Shown here: in pieces, positions 1-8,406 of the stretch
Layout of the letters: the number at the start of each line of letters is the position of its first letter
How positions within the stretch are numbered: position 1 is the first letter of the stretch
Assembly: GCA_002435145.1 (NCBI GenBank)
Contig: DJLT01000034.1
Coordinates: forward strand, 1 to 53,830
Direction of reading: 5' to 3'
DNA: 53,830 nt
Source of the DNA: Neptuniibacter sp. UBA6509
GTDB taxonomy: Bacteria; Pseudomonadota; Gammaproteobacteria; Pseudomonadales; Balneatricaceae
Notes under the pieces: generated by a model
Told to the model about the DNA's origin: nothing
What the model saw: only the letters and a program-made list of their open reading frames with translations
Databases searched by the model: none
Program-made: the position numbers and the translations under genes

Positions 1-422
1 TCAACTAAGTGTTCTGTGTTTTCATAATCAAAGAGCGTTATCTCTGTCGCCCCAGCTTGTTCTGCTAGGCGTACAGCGCCATCGATTGATAATGCTGATT
101 CCATGCCTCCATTCCATGCTGCATCACTAACCGGAACAGGGGCATGAATAGCGTCTACAAAAGAGGCTCTGATGCTGTCAGATACTTTGATTTTTTCGAA
201 TTTAAACAAATCCTCTTGAGTGAATACACTACTCAAAACAGGTTCATTGCTTTCGTTAATTGTGAATTTTTGACCTCCACTTGTAAGCGCGTTTTTCATT
301 TCCTTGTATTGAGACTCTGAGATTTTTACGGCATCGCTTGGCCATGTATCTGCCAGCTCATAGCGCTTTTTCAGGTGGGCAGGGTAAAAACCTTGGGTTG
401 CTTGGGAACAGTACCAACTCAT
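1..422 (-). CDS. Tail fibre assembly protein, partial (3' end off window)
   Basis: The frame begins with ATG at 422 and stays open to the window edge, so the C-terminus is missing. The N-terminus (MSWYCSQATQGFYPAHL, followed by a TWPSDAVKIS segment) resembles the tail fibre assembly chaperones of the Caudovirales tfa family. These help trimerise or attach the fibre and in some phages remain on the fibre tip. It lies directly downstream of the small tail fibre gene (gap 12 bp), the usual S-U arrangement of Mu. The family assignment comes from the N-terminal pattern and position only. Confidence 0.65.
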   Translation of the reverse strand, partial: MSWYCSQATQGFYPAHLKKRYELADTWPSDAVKISESQYKEMKNALTSGGQKFTINESNEPVLSSVFTQEDLFKFEKIKVSDSIRASFVDAIHAPVPVSDAAWNGGMESALSIDGAVRLAEQAGATEITLFDYENTEHLV

Positions 423-434
423 CGTAATTTCTCC

Positions 435-932
435 TTAATGGCCAATTGAAAACCAGCGAGCATTACGTGAGGCCGTATTGTTGGCTGCTTTAAATGTTGA
501 GGTTGTATTCAGTTGGGCCTGTTGAATTTCAGCATCGCCTACTACTGAACCTGAGCTTGTGATCATTATGCAAAGAGACTCAGTCGGGTATGTCATGTTG
601 TATGGATAATTAACTTCATTGGTTGTTGTCTGAATGGTTCCCCATTGCAAAATAAGACCGCCCGGTAATTGCTGATAGCCGTCTTCCAGTAAACTGTTTG
701 CAAATTCTGCTTCGCTTACGCCCAGGGCCTGAACTGCTTGAAGTACTAACGTCAAATCGCCTTCATCGGGCGTTAAAGCAGCCCCTTCAATCAGATTGAT
801 TAACGAGTCAAAAACCATGTTTTGGTAATCTGCAGAGTCACGGCTGGCAGGTAAGTCTGACAGGGGATCACCATTCGTAAATTTGCCTGTTGTGGGGTCC
901 AATCGCGCTGCCGCTTCTGATGGATAATCCAT
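435..932 (-). CDS. Short tail fibre / receptor-binding protein
   Basis: 165 residues. The N-terminal half is probably the attachment region. The C-terminal part (LPGGLILQWGTIQTT, then a TYPTESLCIMIT strand and a final NARWFSIGH) has the pattern of the gp53-like C-terminal fibre domain, a beta-rich tip whose last residues are typically (F/W)xxIG. It follows the gp48 homologue and precedes the assembly protein, as Mu gene S does. It is far shorter than Mu S (about 500 residues), so the fibre shaft is much reduced or another fibre gene lies beyond the window. Role in host adsorption is inferred. Confidence 0.7.
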   Translation of the reverse strand: MDYPSEAAARLDPTTGKFTNGDPLSDLPASRDSADYQNMVFDSLINLIEGAALTPDEGDLTLVLQAVQALGVSEAEFANSLLEDGYQQLPGGLILQWGTIQTTTNEVNYPYNMTYPTESLCIMITSSGSVVGDAEIQQAQLNTTSTFKAANNTASRNARWFSIGH

Positions 933-944
933 TGTTATCTCCTG

Positions 945-1532
945 TTATGTGTAACTAAAAATAATGTGGCGATGTGAGTGCACCAACCGGTTGAATAAAC
1001 ATTCCAGACGTTGGTTTCCCCATGTTCGGTAATATTCACCAAAAGGCTCTCCCATAGAGCGCTCTGCGTAGTTGTTTAGTGATGTATTTACTTGCCAAAC
1101 ATAGTTCCATTCCACACCGCCAAAAGGCTCCCCTAGGTCATCACCGAAAGTGCGTTCTTGGTATTCAGTAATGGTGATGATGAACCCGAGAAGGGCTGCC
1201 AACGTGATAAAGAACTGACGACTTTGCCCACCGTTTGCTCGGTATGCTTGTATCAATGCCTGGCGACGTTCTTGAAATGAAGGATCGTCACCGCTACAAC
1301 TATGGGGTAGGGCATACATCTGCTCCCATTCTTTGAATAATTCAAATGCTGTTGAGGGGTGTGATTCACGAATTACAGCAAGAGTACGCGCATCAATACG
1401 GGCGAACTCTTCAGCTACGCCTAGCATGAGTTTTGCCATATCACTGTCTAAATCTGTTGGCCAAGCATCTCCACGGGGTAGCAGCGCTAGCAGTGCATCA
1501 CGATACTCTTCAGCTGTTTTACTTACGGCCAT
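945..1532 (-). CDS. Baseplate protein, YmfQ/DUF2313 family (Mu gp48-like)
   Basis: 195 residues. The N-terminus (YRDALLALLPRGDAWP) and the following segment rich in aromatic and acidic residues (FELFKEWEQMYALP, then QERRQALIQAYRANGGQS) are typical of the DUF2313 tail family that includes Mu gp48. Members form part of the baseplate periphery and link it to the fibres. The gene overlaps the 3' end of the gp47-like gene by 10 bp and comes just before the fibre gene, as in Mu. Confidence 0.88.
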   Translation of the reverse strand: MAVSKTAEEYRDALLALLPRGDAWPTDLDSDMAKLMLGVAEEFARIDARTLAVIRESHPSTAFELFKEWEQMYALPHSCSGDDPSFQERRQALIQAYRANGGQSRQFFITLAALLGFIITITEYQERTFGDDLGEPFGGVEWNYVWQVNTSLNNYAERSMGEPFGEYYRTWGNQRLECLFNRLVHSHRHIIFSYT

Positions 1533-2572
1533 GTCATTACCCCAAGCTCAGGGATCTGCCATGCGAAGCATGTGAAATCGTCTGTTAGATCTATACGGTG
1601 ATCTGTCTCACCAGTAGCGAGTGAAATTGCTTCATTTATTTGGCTTAAAAGGAGTATTCCGCCGGGTTTGCCTTCACGTTGAATTAGGTCGTTAAGCTCA
1701 GCGTTAATTGCTACGCGTGTTGCTATGTTGTTAGGAATGAGTCGACTGAATGTAATGTCGAGGGGCTTACCAACAAGTGCGCCAACACTAAAGCCTCGCA
1801 TGCCTGACGGACGAACTGTGTCTGTATAATCGGTGACTGCATTGATGTGGGTTTCAGTTGGAATAGGGGTGCTGAGATTATCAGTCACAAATCGTACGGT
1901 TACAGCGCCGATATGTGGTGTATTGGAATAGCACCATGCGCGTGTTACATCTACGTGTGCCGCTTTAACCCAAGCAATATAGTCATTGTCGTTACCGCCC
2001 ATTGGTGGGTTTTTACGACGTTCACTTAAGCGTTCGGCTACTCGCTGAATTGATTCAACATCTGCACCGCCTGTTATCTCTATGACGGTTGCTGTGCTAT
2101 CTATATCAAGTATCGAGTTTACAAGACGCAGCGTTATGCCCGCAGCTAGATTCCCGGATGCACCGGCTTCCACTGATGTGAGTTGCAGTGTTGCGGTACC
2201 GGTAACAATTGTTGTGCTCTCAGTAACGCGGTATAGCTGCTGATTGTCATCCTGCAGCAGTGTTTCAGCTTCAACGGTTGCGCCTTCGTTGCCGGTTATC
2301 GTCGCGGTACCAGACGCTCTAAAAGCGCCTATCTGATAAATTCCCATTTCAGCTGCACGACGCAGTAAGTTTTCATCATCAGCACTCTCATCAAATAGTT
2401 GATCAACGTTGTATTGGAGGTGTCCGTGTAAACCGTGAGCGATGCCAGCGACGGCTTGAGCAATAGGGTAGTAAGTATCGCCTCGCGCACTGGCACTTTC
2501 GCCGCTGTGGCGCTCAATATCTGTGCTAACTTGTTCACGTAGCGCCTTAAGTGCTTTTCTTAAAAATGGCAT
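1523..2572 (-). CDS. Baseplate J-like protein (Mu gp47)
   Basis: 349 residues, the usual size of baseplate J proteins, which form the wedge of contractile-tail baseplates (T4 gp6 relatives). Seen: an early YYPIAQAVAGIAHGLHGHLQYNVDQLF segment split by gaps, a MGIYQIGAFRASGTAT stretch followed by beta-rich repeats, and a conserved NPPMGGNDNDYIAWVKAA segment near residue 190. It shares its first base with the last base of the gp46-like gene and overlaps the gp48-like gene by 10 bp, which points to translational coupling in the tail operon. Confidence 0.92.
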   Translation of the reverse strand: MPFLRKALKALREQVSTDIERHSGESASARGDTYYPIAQAVAGIAHGLHGHLQYNVDQLFDESADDENLLRRAAEMGIYQIGAFRASGTATITGNEGATVEAETLLQDDNQQLYRVTESTTIVTGTATLQLTSVEAGASGNLAAGITLRLVNSILDIDSTATVIEITGGADVESIQRVAERLSERRKNPPMGGNDNDYIAWVKAAHVDVTRAWCYSNTPHIGAVTVRFVTDNLSTPIPTETHINAVTDYTDTVRPSGMRGFSVGALVGKPLDITFSRLIPNNIATRVAINAELNDLIQREGKPGGILLLSQINEAISLATGETDHRIDLTDDFTCFAWQIPELGVMTWP

Positions 2573-3015
2573 TAAGCAGCTGCTCCTATCAAATAGTCAC
2601 GGTAGAGTTCTAACCAGCTACCGTCGTCCAGTTGGCACTTAATGAACATGTCGATTCGTAGAAGGTCTCCACGGCTGGTTTCTACTTTTACTGCTTGCAA
2701 ATGATCATCTTCAACCAGCCACTTAAGTGATTCTTCTGCGTAGTCACGGGCTCGGTTGAGCGTTTTAGGGATTACTTTTTCACGTTTTAACGTCCACAGT
2801 TTGCTTCCTAGGCTTTCGCCGTCGGGAAGTTCAAAGTCACCGTAGTAACCACGCTGGTCTGTCTCGCCCTGGGGGAGTTCGTCCAGCTCGCAGCGGGCGT
2901 CGGTAAACAGGCTCACAGTGACTGCATTTTCTAACCAATTTAAAAATGATGAGCGCTTACTTTGTAGGTCGATTCTCTGTGAATCATTGTTATAGCTCAG
3001 GGTTAATAAACTCAT
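2572..3015 (-). CDS. Baseplate protein, GP46 family (T4 gp25-like)
   Basis: 147 residues. Recognised by the N-terminal LTLSYNNDSQRIDL, the GDFELPDGESLGSKLWTL segment and a late block on a conserved acidic/aromatic background. The Mu gp46 family corresponds to the T4 gp25 baseplate wedge protein, which helps start sheath assembly. It overlaps the spike gene upstream by 4 bp and abuts the gp47-like gene downstream. Confidence 0.88.
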   Translation of the reverse strand: MSLLTLSYNNDSQRIDLQSKRSSFLNWLENAVTVSLFTDARCELDELPQGETDQRGYYGDFELPDGESLGSKLWTLKREKVIPKTLNRARDYAEESLKWLVEDDHLQAVKVETSRGDLLRIDMFIKCQLDDGSWLELYRDYLIGAAA

Positions 3016-3515
3016 GATGGGTTAGCGCCTCCAGTTTGTGAGCCGTGAACATCGTCGTGGTCATGATCGTTAACAGATACGCCATCATGGGTGATGAAAT
3101 CTTCAGCTTTGACTATGCCGCTGCAGTTCACTTCAGGTGTATTGAAATTAGCTTTAACCGCTGCAGTCACATCAATTTCTCGGTTATCTTTGATATGGAC
3201 TTTGTCACCGTGGCGGTTATAGATGGCGACTTCGCCCTCATCGATCACTAAGCGATATCGACGATCACCCACGCAGAACACAACCGAGTGGGAACCGTTG
3301 CCGTTAAAGGCCAAAACGATGCCTTCCGCACCGGCTACTGGATGGCTGGTAAAGCCAAACGGCTCTAGATGTTCGATGTTGTCGAGCGGTTCAGCACCTT
3401 CACCTTGTATCTGTATAAAGCGGGTTTTATTGGCGTAGGAAACACGGCGAACAAGCCCGCGCTGGTTGATGCGGCGAATCTTACGTAAAGCACGTTTAAG
3501 CTCTTGCGGGTTCAT
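3012..3515 (-). CDS. Baseplate assembly protein V, tail spike (Mu gp45)
   Basis: 167 residues. An N-terminal OB-fold-like part (about residues 15-100) is followed by a beta-helix region and a histidine-rich tip, VNDHDHDDVHGSQTGG. HxH motifs at the tip of Mu gp45 and related spikes hold a metal ion that sharpens the membrane-piercing apex, so the DHDHDD segment probably does this here. It lies between the P and gp46 homologues with 4-bp overlaps on both sides. Confidence 0.9.
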   Translation of the reverse strand: MNPQELKRALRKIRRINQRGLVRRVSYANKTRFIQIQGEGAEPLDNIEHLEPFGFTSHPVAGAEGIVLAFNGNGSHSVVFCVGDRRYRLVIDEGEVAIYNRHGDKVHIKDNREIDVTAAVKANFNTPEVNCSGIVKAEDFITHDGVSVNDHDHDDVHGSQTGGANPS

Positions 3516-4594
3516 CGTATAAAACCCTCGCTTGCTGCTTTTTCAACTTCTGGTATCAACTCAAAGGCTTCTTTAGGCAGCACGCGTAGCTCGGTATTTC
3601 GGCCTCGGCCATTCAGCATAAGGCGAGTTTCAGCAATAAGGCGCTCAGCATTCATTAAATTCTGATAAGAATCAGTGACTGTCACTAATTCGTTAGGGGC
3701 CCAGATACGACCTTCGGGTTCTTGTCGCCAACCGGTGATGTTATAGACAACGCTTTCGCTACGACCCTTGTGAACATTACGTTGCCATTCAGCACGGGTT
3801 TTACAAGCTGCAAAATCCATATCATCATCAGCGGCAACAACAAAAGGGCGGTAACGACCGGAGCCCTTAACCGTGGCGGCTGGTAAGACCGTGTCGACGC
3901 CTTCAAGGTTTAGAGACGGTTCATTAGATTGTTGACCAGAGACGGTGTATTCACTGAATAGATCTTGCTCACTAAAGTTACCGCTGGCTGTTTTGATGTT
4001 TTGTCCAAGAACTAGGGCAACGTCCGCGCGTGCAACACCTGCGCGGGTAATGACAAGGTCTCCATTGGCGTTAGAAGTAAGGAGTACTGCACGGATGCGG
4101 GCTAACTCTTCTAAAAATTCCCAAATAGGCTCGCCAAGATCTAATCGTTTAGATTTAACAAACACCTGATTTGCAGCTTTTTTGGCACTAGGATCAACAA
4201 GTACGTTAATACCAAAGGGTTTACACAATGCCTGGCACACTTGAAAAAGGCTGCGACCTGAAAACTGTTTTCCTTTCGTTGAACAATCCACAATGTCACC
4301 TAAGCGGCTGCGGCCACGTATAGAGATGGTGTGATTCGTCGCGTCATAAGATGGTTCTAATTCGTTGATATAGCCTGAGAGCAGCAGGTCATCATTGATA
4401 TACGCCTGCAGCGGCATACCTTTCTCAATGGCTCGGCGATTAACTTGCGTTTTAGTATTCCAAATTTCACTGAGCTGTAAGCTAAAGTTATGAGGGCCGC
4501 GCTCTATCGATCTGGATATAGAGCCTTCTGTCCAGCCGGTGTGTGGAGTGCCGTCTACCATCATGATGAGTTGATCACCCGTAGCATTTGTCAT
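3512..4594 (-). CDS. Tail hub protein P (Mu gp44, T4 gp27-like)
   Basis: 360 residues, the normal length for the Mu gp44/phage D hub family. The protein forms the trimeric hub connecting tube and spike. Seen: an N-terminal LIMMVDGTPHTGWTEGSISRS (split here), the LLLSGYINELEPSYDATNHT strand pair, and a RSLFQVCQALCKPFGI helix. It overlaps the N homologue by 4 bp upstream and the spike gene by 4 bp downstream. In Mu a C-dependent promoter lies near P; I saw no copy of this phage's late-promoter repeat here. Confidence 0.9.
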   Translation of the reverse strand: MTNATGDQLIMMVDGTPHTGWTEGSISRSIERGPHNFSLQLSEIWNTKTQVNRRAIEKGMPLQAYINDDLLLSGYINELEPSYDATNHTISIRGRSRLGDIVDCSTKGKQFSGRSLFQVCQALCKPFGINVLVDPSAKKAANQVFVKSKRLDLGEPIWEFLEELARIRAVLLTSNANGDLVITRAGVARADVALVLGQNIKTASGNFSEQDLFSEYTVSGQQSNEPSLNLEGVDTVLPAATVKGSGRYRPFVVAADDDMDFAACKTRAEWQRNVHKGRSESVVYNITGWRQEPEGRIWAPNELVTVTDSYQNLMNAERLIAETRLMLNGRGRNTELRVLPKEAFELIPEVEKAASEGFIR

Positions 4595-5778
4595 GATAAG
4601 GCCTCCAGATCTTCACCTGCCGGCATGAATGATGGATGCTTAATGCTATTACGACTGATCAGTTCATCTGCTTTGTTGGCATCACCGTAAAGTGTGTGTG
4701 CCAAAACAAGTGCCGGTACAGATTGTTGTAGTTGAATTTGCTTAACACGCTGCAGACCTGGTGCAACGTCATCAACACGTTTCATAAGTGCTGTTTGCAG
4801 CTCAACCAGTGGGTAGTACTCGGTATCGCTGCCGTTTTCGATTAATAGATCTATTTGTTCCAGGAGCAAGTCGCGGGTTGCGATCGCATCGTCATAGGTT
4901 GCGAAAGGTGTGCTTTCAGATGCGATGACTCGTGCGGTTTCAACCGTTGCTGTTGTCGTTAGTAGCTGCTGAGTTGCTGCTTGGTTTTGTGCTTGTTGAG
5001 TACGTGCAGGCGTAGTTGTTTGAACGAACTCTACGTTTGCTACGCTGGTTGTTAAATTGCTGTACCCGTTGACGGCTGTCGTGGTTGAGGTGCTACCTAG
5101 TAACGATGACATTAAGCCGGTGATCTGGTTTGTTAGCGCTTCGGGCTGTTGCAACAGGCTTGATAATTCATTGCTAAAAAGATCAAACATTTCAGTGAGT
5201 GGGTTTGCATCCATTAATGATCCAAACTGGCTACTCATTGATTGCATGGCAGAGAGTGCATCGGTCATTTGTGACAGGGCTGCGTCTTCTACGAAGGCTG
5301 GTTGACCGTCTACTGTGAACTGTTCTGAGAAAGTACTTTGCACCGCTTCAGAACAGCTATCGCAAGCACTTTGTAACTGTTGTGCATTAGCATTTCCAGA
5401 CTGTGGGAACTTACGTTTACCGTCTAATACATAATCAAGATTGAACTGAACATAGCCGCCTTGGCGTGTTGTTATAGCCCATTCATAATTTTTTATATGA
5501 ACACGTAGCGTACCCAAGTACGGGTGAATCAGTGTATGCGGTCCTTCGCTTTCCAATAGCTGAATCAGATCATCACGGGCCAGATCATAATCTTGGCCAA
5601 CCAAGAATAATGTCAGGCGCTGCGAGCCTGCAGACGGCCCCATATCTTCAACATAATGCACATCTTGAAGTGGGTATTCATGCACTACTAAACGACGGCC
5701 ACCAGAACCAGAAGCACGCTCAGTATGAAAAGTTACTTTGCCGATACTGCCCGGCTGCAAACGCTCGCGCCAGCTCAT
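4591..5778 (-). CDS. DNA circularisation / tail protein N (Mu gp43)
   Basis: 395 residues. The first 100 residues match the DNA circularisation protein N-terminal family: SWRERLQPGSIGKVTFH, then GPHTLIHPYLGTLRV and IKNYEW. In Mu, N is a tail and baseplate protein that can also enter the cell with the DNA, where circularisation of the injected ends is attributed to it. The middle is Gln- and Thr-rich and probably helical. The gene overlaps the tape measure gene and the P homologue by 4 bp each. Confidence 0.87.
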   Translation of the reverse strand: MSWRERLQPGSIGKVTFHTERASGSGGRRLVVHEYPLQDVHYVEDMGPSAGSQRLTLFLVGQDYDLARDDLIQLLESEGPHTLIHPYLGTLRVHIKNYEWAITTRQGGYVQFNLDYVLDGKRKFPQSGNANAQQLQSACDSCSEAVQSTFSEQFTVDGQPAFVEDAALSQMTDALSAMQSMSSQFGSLMDANPLTEMFDLFSNELSSLLQQPEALTNQITGLMSSLLGSTSTTTAVNGYSNLTTSVANVEFVQTTTPARTQQAQNQAATQQLLTTTATVETARVIASESTPFATYDDAIATRDLLLEQIDLLIENGSDTEYYPLVELQTALMKRVDDVAPGLQRVKQIQLQQSVPALVLAHTLYGDANKADELISRNSIKHPSFMPAGEDLEALS

Positions 5779-7601
5779 GGCATTGCCATTGAGTAGCCGC
5801 CGTAAACATCAGCATCCATGCCTTGGGCGTTGAGGGATTTAACGCTTACGCGCTTGTCTTCGACTTCTATTTTAAGATGGGCATTGGCTCGCTCTTCAGC
5901 GTCTAGCGCTTTTTGTGCATTTTCATTACCAAAAAAGGCGAGCGATTTGGCAATGGCGCGACCTATATCGTCTGATAGATCTGTACCTTTTAAGGTTGTA
6001 TTGTAAATGACGGTACCAGCGCCATAGCCCAGAGCACCAGAAGCTGTTGTGGCTAATCCGGCTGTTCCCACAGCGCCTGCACCTAAATAACCTAACTTAC
6101 TTAATTTAGAACCGCCGATTAAACCTGCACTGGCTTTAGCTTTAGAGATCGTTGTATGGGAGAGTGGGCCTTTGCCTGGAAGTGAACCAGGTGCATTAAA
6201 GCCGGGTTGGAAGCCAGGTACTGCACTGTTCGGCATATTCACAACATAGACAGGGGTAACACCGGCAACCTCTTCAAGTGCTTTACCCGTCACAACGCCG
6301 CCTGCTAATACACTGCCTTTCCCTAATGAGCCGCGTACTGCTTTGCCGCCATACTTAGCAGCTAAGCCACCGGCGAGTAGTGCGCTAGATCCACCGAGTA
6401 ATAGGTCGAATCCATCAAGCCCTTGACCACCTTGCTCTTTCTTATCCAGGGCATACTTAATTAACTTATTTACAGAGCCGTTAATCGGTTGAACAAATGC
6501 ATCAGCGGCTTGACCGAGTGCGCCTTTAAGACGGGATACTTGATCCCCAGAGTTATCAAGGGCATCTGCCAGATCACGTTTTATAGTGCCTGTAGCATTA
6601 CGAGTTGTTTCGGTAATCTCACGCATTCCCGCTATAGCATCGCCACCCAGTAAGGCTTTCATGCCACGCTGGGTATCCATGTCGGTTTCACCAAACGCGG
6701 CCGCTATAAGGTTGTCACGTTGTTGATCGTTCTTTTGCTTTTTAAAGAGTGTGGATATCTCTTCGATAACAGAGAAAGTATCTCGGCGGTTGCCATCTTT
6801 ACCGTAAAAGCTAATACCTAACTTATCGCGAACTTTATTCTGGTATTTCTGATTAGTGAATATTCGCAGGGTGCTATCGGCGAGGGTGGCTAAGCGTTCG
6901 GGCTGTTTCTCGATTTTAGAAAGCTGCTCTATAAAGCCTAACGTCTGGCTAAAATCTAGGTTGGCAGTTTTCGCGTTGTTACCCACGCGGGAAAAGATGC
7001 TGGATAGGTCTTCTAGTTCGGCATTACCTAAGCGACCTGCTACTGTCATTTTGTCGAGCATGTCGGTAGCGACACCAACTTCGGATAGATCAAAGTCAAA
7101 GATCTCAGCACCAACCGCTAAGCCGCTGGCTAAAACGTTAGAGTTAGCGCCAGTTACCACCTGAGCCGGTGCGATCGCTTTGGTTGCCTGTATTGATTCT
7201 TTCCAATTCAGACCGGATTGAAGCAGGGAATCATTGGCGGTACGTGAGCTATCAACCGTTACGCCGTATTGCTTCTGTAGATCATAGAGTTCAGCACGTA
7301 GCGCCTTGGTTTCAGAGCGTGCAACGCCAGCGGTTTGTGACATCCGTGTCAGGTTTTTATCTAGCAGCGCTGAATCTTTTGCTATCTGCAGGCCGCTCCA
7401 TGCAGCCCCGATCGCAATGATCTCATTACGGAAATTACCGAGTACTCCACCCGTAAGTTGCTTAAACTCGTTACGAAGTCCGCGCAGCTCTCGTTCTGAT
7501 TTGTTTGTAAACGTACCCACAGCACGGCTTGAATGCTGCAGTCCACGTGTGAACTGTGCATTCTTTAAGCTGAGTATGAGGCTAGTTGTCAGATCGTTCA
7601 C
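5775..7601 (-). CDS. Tail tape measure protein (Mu gp42-like)
   Basis: 608 residues, starting at GTG 7601. It follows the frameshifted chaperone gene, the standard position for a tape measure. The N-terminal 200 residues are helical (LSLKNAQFTRGLQHSSRAVG, split) with a TMP-core type segment. A Gly/Ala-rich hydrophobic part near residues 400-540 (GGSSALLAGGLAAKYGG, LGYLGAGAVGTAGLATTASG) is probably the membrane-active region. Length sets tail length. The start overlaps the frameshift extension by 20 bp, so translation is probably coupled. Confidence 0.9.
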   Translation of the reverse strand: MNDLTTSLILSLKNAQFTRGLQHSSRAVGTFTNKSERELRGLRNEFKQLTGGVLGNFRNEIIAIGAAWSGLQIAKDSALLDKNLTRMSQTAGVARSETKALRAELYDLQKQYGVTVDSSRTANDSLLQSGLNWKESIQATKAIAPAQVVTGANSNVLASGLAVGAEIFDFDLSEVGVATDMLDKMTVAGRLGNAELEDLSSIFSRVGNNAKTANLDFSQTLGFIEQLSKIEKQPERLATLADSTLRIFTNQKYQNKVRDKLGISFYGKDGNRRDTFSVIEEISTLFKKQKNDQQRDNLIAAAFGETDMDTQRGMKALLGGDAIAGMREITETTRNATGTIKRDLADALDNSGDQVSRLKGALGQAADAFVQPINGSVNKLIKYALDKKEQGGQGLDGFDLLLGGSSALLAGGLAAKYGGKAVRGSLGKGSVLAGGVVTGKALEEVAGVTPVYVVNMPNSAVPGFQPGFNAPGSLPGKGPLSHTTISKAKASAGLIGGSKLSKLGYLGAGAVGTAGLATTASGALGYGAGTVIYNTTLKGTDLSDDIGRAIAKSLAFFGNENAQKALDAEERANAHLKIEVEDKRVSVKSLNAQGMDADVYGGYSMAMP

Positions 7602-8021
7602 GGGTGAATAACTCTATATAGTATTCAAATTCATCCACTGGCAACGCGAGTATTTCAGTGCGTGACCAGTGGGTTTTTAGGGCAATCAGCGCTATTTGCT
7701 GCCAGATTGACTCGCTTCGTTTTCGTCCTCCGCTGGCACGCTGTTGAGCTTTCCCTGGGCAACACGCAGCGCTTGATAATCAGCGGGTTTCATCTTGCGG
7801 ATCTGTTCCAATGAAAACGGTCCTTCGCAATCACCGATACGTACTAACTGCCGAGCAATAAGTGCGCCGTTAAATGCCAGCTGGTTTTCAACACCACCGG
7901 CTTCAACCTCTGCATCAAACAGTTCGCCAGCCGTGGCGACTTCACGCATTTCAAATGCTTTCTGCATTTGTTTTTTAAACTCAAAACCATGTGGCAGGGT
8001 GCCTGTTTGAATTCGTTCCAC
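7582..8021 (-). CDS. Frameshifted tail assembly chaperone (gp41 -1 product)
   Basis: A -1 shift at GGGAAAG (7755 to 7749) joins the first 91 codons of the gp41-like gene to a 55-codon extension ending at TAG 7584-7582, giving about 146 residues. The extension reads IWQQIALIALKTHW, then SRTEILALPVDEFEYYIELF, which is the usual C-terminal pattern of G-T type chaperones just before the tape measure. It has no start codon of its own near its beginning and would otherwise be an unexplained 90-bp gap. The long form is expected in small amounts and bridges the chaperone to the tape measure protein. Confidence 0.8.
7692..8021 (-). CDS. Tail assembly chaperone, short form (Mu gp41-like)
   Basis: 109 residues, unshifted product. 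It contains a conserved TGTLPHGFEFKKQMQKAFEM start, a VENQLAFNGALIARQLVRIG segment and a PADYQALRVAQGK block, as in the Mu gp41/tail assembly families. It coats the tape measure protein during tail polymerisation. Codons for Gly-Lys within AQGK form the slippery site, after which the unshifted frame ends 18 codons later at TAG. The position between tube protein and tape measure fits. Confidence 0.85.
   Translation of the reverse strand: MERIQTGTLPHGFEFKKQMQKAFEMREVATAGELFDAEVEAGGVENQLAFNGALIARQLVRIGDCEGPFSLEQIRKMKPADYQALRVAQGKLNSVPAEDENEASQSGSK
7749..7755 (-). promoter_or_regulatory. Programmed -1 ribosomal frameshift site GGGAAAG
   Basis: On the coding strand the heptamer is G GGA AAG in the gp41 frame, the X XXY YYZ form and identical to the site used by lambda G/GT. 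A -1 slip gives GGG AAA and opens the 55-codon extension. Mu itself is reported to use a different slip (-2) at this gene pair, so the site here differs from the Mu paradigm. Confidence 0.8.
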
Positions 8022-8047
8022 GTTCTTATCCTCAGTAAAGTTAACGT

Positions 8048-8398
8048 TTACACCGGTTCAGCAGGGTTACCCTGCATTTCAATTGGGATATCACCACCGG
8101 ATACCTTGGGGGTATTGGTGATAAAGGCTTCAGTCACAATCCAACTTTGTCCAAGTTCGTCCTGGACGTTTACGTTGACATCAGATAACCCGCGAAACTG
8201 CTCTAGGTAGCCTTGTAGATTAGGTACCGTAAAAGAGAGCATGGCTGGGTTATCATTTTCCATATGGTGGCTTCGTCCTGACTCGGTCATCTTCCCTTCA
8301 AAAGAGATTCCGCCTGGATCGAATGATGCACCCGGATTTGATTCAACTCGGCCTATACCTGGCAGAGTGAGTAATATTTTCTTCGCAGCTTTAGCCAT
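8048..8398 (-). CDS. Tail tube protein (Mu gp40/M)
   Basis: 116 residues, matching the small tail tube family of Mu-like phages. Seen: KILLTLPGIGRVESNPGASF at the N-terminus, GGISFEGKMTESGRSHHMEN with the H-x-M/E loop, and DNPAMLSFTVPNLQ. The protein polymerises as the inner tube through which DNA passes. It lies 8 bp downstream of the sheath gene and ahead of the chaperone gene, the canonical order. Confidence 0.92.
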   Translation of the reverse strand: MAKAAKKILLTLPGIGRVESNPGASFDPGGISFEGKMTESGRSHHMENDNPAMLSFTVPNLQGYLEQFRGLSDVNVNVQDELGQSWIVTEAFITNTPKVSGGDIPIEMQGNPAEPV

Positions 8399-8406
8399 GA
8401 TTCACC

